Below, piece after piece: positions 13,272-15,981 of a stretch of 15,981 bases of DNA. Under the pieces are notes generated by a model, which ran no database searches, was not told where the DNA came from, and saw only the letters and a program-made list of their open reading frames with translations. Every line of letters starts with the position of its first letter. Within the stretch, counting starts at the first letter, position 1. Origin of the DNA: Rickettsiales bacterium (GTDB taxonomy: Bacteria; Pseudomonadota; Alphaproteobacteria; Rickettsiales; UBA1997); NCBI GenBank assembly GCA_947425005.1, contig CANDYP010000022.1, forward strand, positions 1 to 15,981, given 5' to 3'. The translations under genes were made by a program, and so were the position numbers.

Positions 13272-14352
13272 AAGAACTGCAGTAATTTTATTTAATCTGG
13301 GCGGCCCGGATAATCTGGAAGCGGTCCAACCCTTCTTATTCAACCTCTTCAACGACAAGGCGATTATTAATCTGCCTCAACCTTTGCGGTTTTTTTTGGC
13401 GAAATTTATTGCAAAACGTCGAGCCGAAAAATCACGAAAAATTTACGCCGCTCTCGGCGGAAAATCGCCTCTGCTCGACATCACGTTAGCACAAGCTCAC
13501 AGCCTAGAAAAAGAATTGTCCTTCTTCGGAGATTACAAAGTTTTTGTGGCGATGCGCTACACCAAACCTTTCGCCGCAGAAGTGGCGGCAGAAGTTCTAA
13601 AATATAATCCTTCCGACGCCATTTTGCTGCCGCTTTACCCGCAATTTTCTAGCGCCACCAGCGCCTCTTCTTTGGTAGAATTTGCTGAAAAATTTGTTAG
13701 TGCTCAGAAAAAAATCGGCGCCAAAATTACCACAAAATTTATTTGCTGCTATCCGGACAATACTGACTTCATCAAGTCTCACGCTCTGCTGATCAAGCAG
13801 ACATTAATGAAATTGTACGACAGAAATTTAGAGCAATTTCGTTTTTTATTTTCAGCGCACGGCTTGCCCCAAAAAGTGATTAATGCTGGCGATCCCTACG
13901 TTTTTCAAGTTGAGCAAACGACCAAAAAAGTTGTAGAAAATTTGGCCCAACTTTTGGAAGTGGATGTGAATAAAATCGATTTTCAGATTTGCTTTCAGTC
14001 AAAAGTGGGGCGCTTACAATGGACTGGTCCTAGCCTTGATCTCGAAATTAGAAAAGTTGCTTTAGATCAGAAAATTCCAGTGATTGTGCCGGTCTCTTTT
14101 GTCTCAGACCATTCCGAAACTTTGGTAGAGCTCGACATCGATTACAAAAATCTTGCTTTCAATTTGGGAGCAAAAAATTATTTACGCGTTCCCGCCTTAA
14201 ACACCGATGGACACTTCATCCAAGCCCTGGCTGAAATTTGCAAAAAAGCCAATTCTAGTTCCGCCTCTTCCTGTTTTTCTGGACAAAAATCTGAAAGAAT
14301 CTGTCCGACAAAATTTACCAAATGCCCTAACTTTAATTTCTGCGAATCATGA
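13255..14352 (+). CDS. hemH: Ferrochelatase with C-terminal cysteine cluster
   Basis: 365 residues. It inserts Fe(II) into protoporphyrin IX, the last step of protoheme synthesis. The N-terminal 'AVILFNLGGPDNLEAVQPFLFNLF', 'GGKSPL' (69-73), 'LYPQFSSATSASS' (127-139), the catalytic 'FSAHGLP' with His202 and 'SFVSDHSETLVELDIDY' with Glu288 are all present. After the catalytic domain, a tail of about 35 residues holds Cys329, 340, 350, 357 and 363 ('ICPTKFTKCPNFNFCES'), and an internal pair lies at Cys164-165. Some bacterial ferrochelatases (Caulobacter, mycobacteria) bind a [2Fe-2S] cluster through one internal and three C-terminal cysteines, and this pattern fits that type. The ATG overlaps znuB by 17 bp, and the stop overlaps the ybeY start (ATGA), so translation is probably coupled. 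Confidence 0.96.
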   Translation: MANLSRRTAVILFNLGGPDNLEAVQPFLFNLFNDKAIINLPQPLRFFLAKFIAKRRAEKSRKIYAALGGKSPLLDITLAQAHSLEKELSFFGDYKVFVAMRYTKPFAAEVAAEVLKYNPSDAILLPLYPQFSSATSASSLVEFAEKFVSAQKKIGAKITTKFICCYPDNTDFIKSHALLIKQTLMKLYDRNLEQFRFLFSAHGLPQKVINAGDPYVFQVEQTTKKVVENLAQLLEVDVNKIDFQICFQSKVGRLQWTGPSLDLEIRKVALDQKIPVIVPVSFVSDHSETLVELDIDYKNLAFNLGAKNYLRVPALNTDGHFIQALAEICKKANSSSASSCFSGQKSERICPTKFTKCPNFNFCES

Positions 14353-14864
14353 TCTGCGTTGACGTTGCGCTCAAAAGCAAAAAATGGCTGGAAGAAAAAA
14401 AGATCGAAAATTTTATTGTTAAAACTTGCGAAACTTTAATTCCGCTCACCGATTTAAAAAAAATTCTGCAAAAAGATTTTGAGTTAGAACTCACGGTTTT
14501 GCTGGTTTCAGACCAACAGATCAAAAAAATAAATTCCGAATTTCGTCAAAAAAATAAACCGACTAACGTTTTATCTTTTCCCTCTTTGGACGAAAATTTA
14601 GTGCGAAAAGTTGGAATTAAAAAAGCTGCAGGTCCTTGCGCTTACTTGCTTCTTGGCGATATCATCCTCTCTTACCAAACCATCAAAAAAGAATCCCTTG
14701 CACAAAAAAAGAAATTTCGTGACCATCTGGCTCACCTGATTTTACACAGCATTCTTCACCTCATCGGACACGATCACGAAGACGAAACGATGGCCACAGA
14801 AATGGAAGCCTTAGAAGTAAAAATCCTCAAAAAAATTGGCATTCCAAACCCGTATATCAACTAA
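14349..14864 (+). CDS. ybeY: Endoribonuclease YbeY (rRNA maturation factor)
   Basis: 171 residues, normal for YbeY. The UPF0054 metal-binding motif H-x3-H-x5-H is seen as His133, His137 and His143 in 'LHSILHLIGHDHEDE', preceded by 'HLAHL'. The N-terminal 'TNVLSFP' (72-78) and 'LLGDIILSY' (101-109) are further family markers. YbeY is a zinc-dependent endoribonuclease acting in 16S rRNA 3'-end maturation and late ribosome quality control. The start overlaps the hemH stop by 4 bp. In many alphaproteobacteria ybeY lies between phoH and a corC/tlyC gene; here the downstream side is kept but hemH replaces phoH upstream. Confidence 0.95.
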   Translation: MICVDVALKSKKWLEEKKIENFIVKTCETLIPLTDLKKILQKDFELELTVLLVSDQQIKKINSEFRQKNKPTNVLSFPSLDENLVRKVGIKKAAGPCAYLLLGDIILSYQTIKKESLAQKKKFRDHLAHLILHSILHLIGHDHEDETMATEMEALEVKILKKIGIPNPYIN

Positions 14865-14875
14865 ACCGCACTTCA

Positions 14876-15760
14876 ATGACAGGCCGATCGACCAGCAGTT
14901 CCAAAGCTTTTGCAAAAAAATCTCACATCAAAAAATTACTGAATTTCTTCCTCAGTTTACTCGGCAAAAAAACCAAAAAATCTTTTTTATCAGTAATTTC
15001 GCATCTGGTCGACACTTACGAAAAAGAAAACCTGATCAGCTTTGAAGAAAAAAAGATGATCAAAAACATCTCATCTTTGGGCGACAAAAAAGTTGCCAGC
15101 ATCATGACGCCAAGAGCTGATTTAGTAGCAATCAGCCAAAATGCCGATTTGGAAGAAATCAAAAAAGTAATCACCAATAAAGGCCACACCCGCATTCCGG
15201 TTTTCAAAGAAAATCTCGACGAAATTATTGGCTTCATTCACAGCAAAGATTTGTCGAAGTTTTTGTGTCGACAAGATTCTGATTTTTCGCTCGCCAAAAT
15301 TTTACGTAAAATTTTATTCGTTCCTGGATCGATGAAGGTCTTGGATTTGATGTTGCGTATGCGCATGGCGCGCGTTCACGTCGCAATCGTTTTGGATGAG
15401 TTCGGCGGCGTTGACGGCTTCGTGACTATTGAAAATATAATGGAGGAGATTGTCGGCGACATTGAAGACGAGCATGATCTGCCTTCCGACAATGCATTTT
15501 TTAGAATCAAAAAAATTAACGGATCCACTTTTCATTTCGGTGGACGAGTTGAAATTTCTAAAATTGAAGAAGCTTTGCAGATTGAAATCAAACGCAGTGG
15601 TGACGGTTTCCAAACTATTGGAGGCCTAGCCATGGCCTTATTTAAGCGCGTTCCGGAAGTTGGTGAAGAAATTGAGAAAGGCGGGCTAAAATTTAAAATT
15701 ATTGATTCGGATAGTAGGTCGGTGCGATTGGTAGAAGTTATTAAAAGTCCAAAAGATTGA
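14876..15760 (+). CDS. tlyC: CorC/HlyC/TlyC-type CBS-domain protein
   Basis: 294 residues. A short N-terminus leads into two CBS domains (about 75-132, starting 'VASIMTPRADLVAI', and about 140-195, with 'VHVAIVLDEFGGVDGFVTIENIMEEIVGDIEDEHD') and a C-terminal CorC_HlyC transporter-associated domain (about 208-290, 'GRVEISKIEEAL...FQTIGGLAMALFKRVPEVGE'). There are no membrane helices and no DUF21 domain, so this is the soluble CorC/TlyC subtype. Rickettsial homologues are named hemolysin C (TlyC); enterobacterial CorC is linked to Mg/Co efflux. The biochemical role here is unproven. The ATG follows the ybeY stop by 11 bp. It is the last gene of the znuB-hemH-ybeY-tlyC run and converges on the pilin gene terminator. 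Confidence 0.92.
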   Translation: MTGRSTSSSKAFAKKSHIKKLLNFFLSLLGKKTKKSFLSVISHLVDTYEKENLISFEEKKMIKNISSLGDKKVASIMTPRADLVAISQNADLEEIKKVITNKGHTRIPVFKENLDEIIGFIHSKDLSKFLCRQDSDFSLAKILRKILFVPGSMKVLDLMLRMRMARVHVAIVLDEFGGVDGFVTIENIMEEIVGDIEDEHDLPSDNAFFRIKKINGSTFHFGGRVEISKIEEALQIEIKRSGDGFQTIGGLAMALFKRVPEVGEEIEKGGLKFKIIDSDSRSVRLVEVIKSPKD

Positions 15761-15783
15761 GCCTTGGTTAGCTAATTTTTTCC

Positions 15784-15815
15784 AAAAAAAAGAGTCTGCC
15801 TTTGCAGCAGACTCT
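15784..15815 (-). terminator. Rho-independent terminator of the VirB2-like gene
   Basis: On the minus strand, a perfect 9-bp stem (agagtctgc at 15791-15799 with gcagactct at 15807-15815) and a 7-nt loop are followed by seven T (A-run at 15784-15790 on the plus strand). The stem lies 23 bp beyond the stop of the pilin gene. On the plus strand the hairpin has no U-tract after it, so it would serve tlyC only weakly. Confidence 0.9.
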
Positions 15816-15838
15816 AGAGATAAACTTCCTGACCAAAA

Positions 15839-15981
15839 TTAGCCTTGGCAATCGAAAGCAGTTTTACCGCTGATTGCTGAAACAATAGTTGGAGCACCAA
15901 ACATCGCAGCAACACCGGCAGTAACACCGATCAAAAGACCCCAAGAAACTTTACCGGTAAAGAAACCTACGCCAACCGCAA
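15839..15981 (-). CDS. TrbC/VirB2-family pilin subunit, 3' end (partial)
   Basis: The minus-strand frame from the window edge to the TAA at 15839-15841 encodes about 47 residues. It contains 'FFTGKVSWGLLIGVTAG', then 'VAAMFGAPTIVSAISG' and the end 'KTAFDCQG'. The pattern F-x-G-K-V-S-W-G, a small hydrophobic helix, then F-G-A-P-x-I-V is the C-terminal signature of VirB2/TrbC pilins, the major pilus subunit of conjugative and effector type IV secretion systems. The N-terminus, including the signal peptide and first helix, is outside the window. A strong terminator follows. Rickettsiales often carry several virB2 paralogues, but no other T4SS gene is visible here, so whether this is a single copy or part of a cluster is unknown. 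Confidence 0.75.
   Translation of the reverse strand, partial: AVGVGFFTGKVSWGLLIGVTAGVAAMFGAPTIVSAISGKTAFDCQG

Overview
The window looks like part of the chromosome of an alphaproteobacterium, most likely Rickettsiales-like. It is moderately AT-rich and dense in lysine codons written as A-runs. PdhB is the short form without a lipoyl domain. dnaG and rpoD are adjacent, ybeY is followed by a tlyC/corC-type gene, and a VirB2-like pilin sits at the right edge. The taxonomic call is inference from gene content; no rRNA or other marker is in the window.

Layout. (1) 1-1318, + strand: three tandem small secreted proteins or lipoproteins that share a two-cysteine pattern. I cannot assign a function; the first is cut by the window edge. 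(2) 1319-1610: intergenic stretch of palindromic, G/C-tract-rich repeat remnants. (3) 1611-4181, +: nuoL (complex I antiporter-like subunit), followed with no gap by a flavin-reductase-fold gene that starts with TTG. (4) 4187-4285: perfect 32-bp inverted repeat between convergent genes. (5) 4303-8637, -: dnaG then rpoD, 15 bp apart. RpoD carries a tail of about 160 residues rich in K/V/A/P, resembling histone H1. (6) 8658-8778: about 120-bp palindromic element. (7) 8782-11771, -: pdhA, pdhB, an ftsB/divIC-type gene and a dolichol/phytol/diacylglycerol-kinase-like membrane protein, tightly packed behind a plausible promoter. (8) 11895-12025: another palindromic element. (9) 12040-12390, -: a small single-pass membrane protein of unknown role. 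(10) 12465-15760, +: znuB-like permease, hemH, ybeY and tlyC/corC; the first three overlap and the last follows after 11 bp. (11) 15791-15981, -: terminator and 3' end of a TrbC/VirB2-family pilin gene.

Functionally this is mostly housekeeping: respiration and carbon entry (nuoL, pdhAB), replication and transcription initiation (dnaG, rpoD), cell division (ftsB), and metal, heme and RNA maturation (znuB, hemH, ybeY). The non-routine content is the RpoD basic tail, the lipoprotein paralogue array, the family of palindromic intergenic elements, an in-frame insertion in the flavin reductase, the cysteine-rich ferrochelatase tail and the T4SS pilin at the edge. No complete new defence or mobile system is visible.
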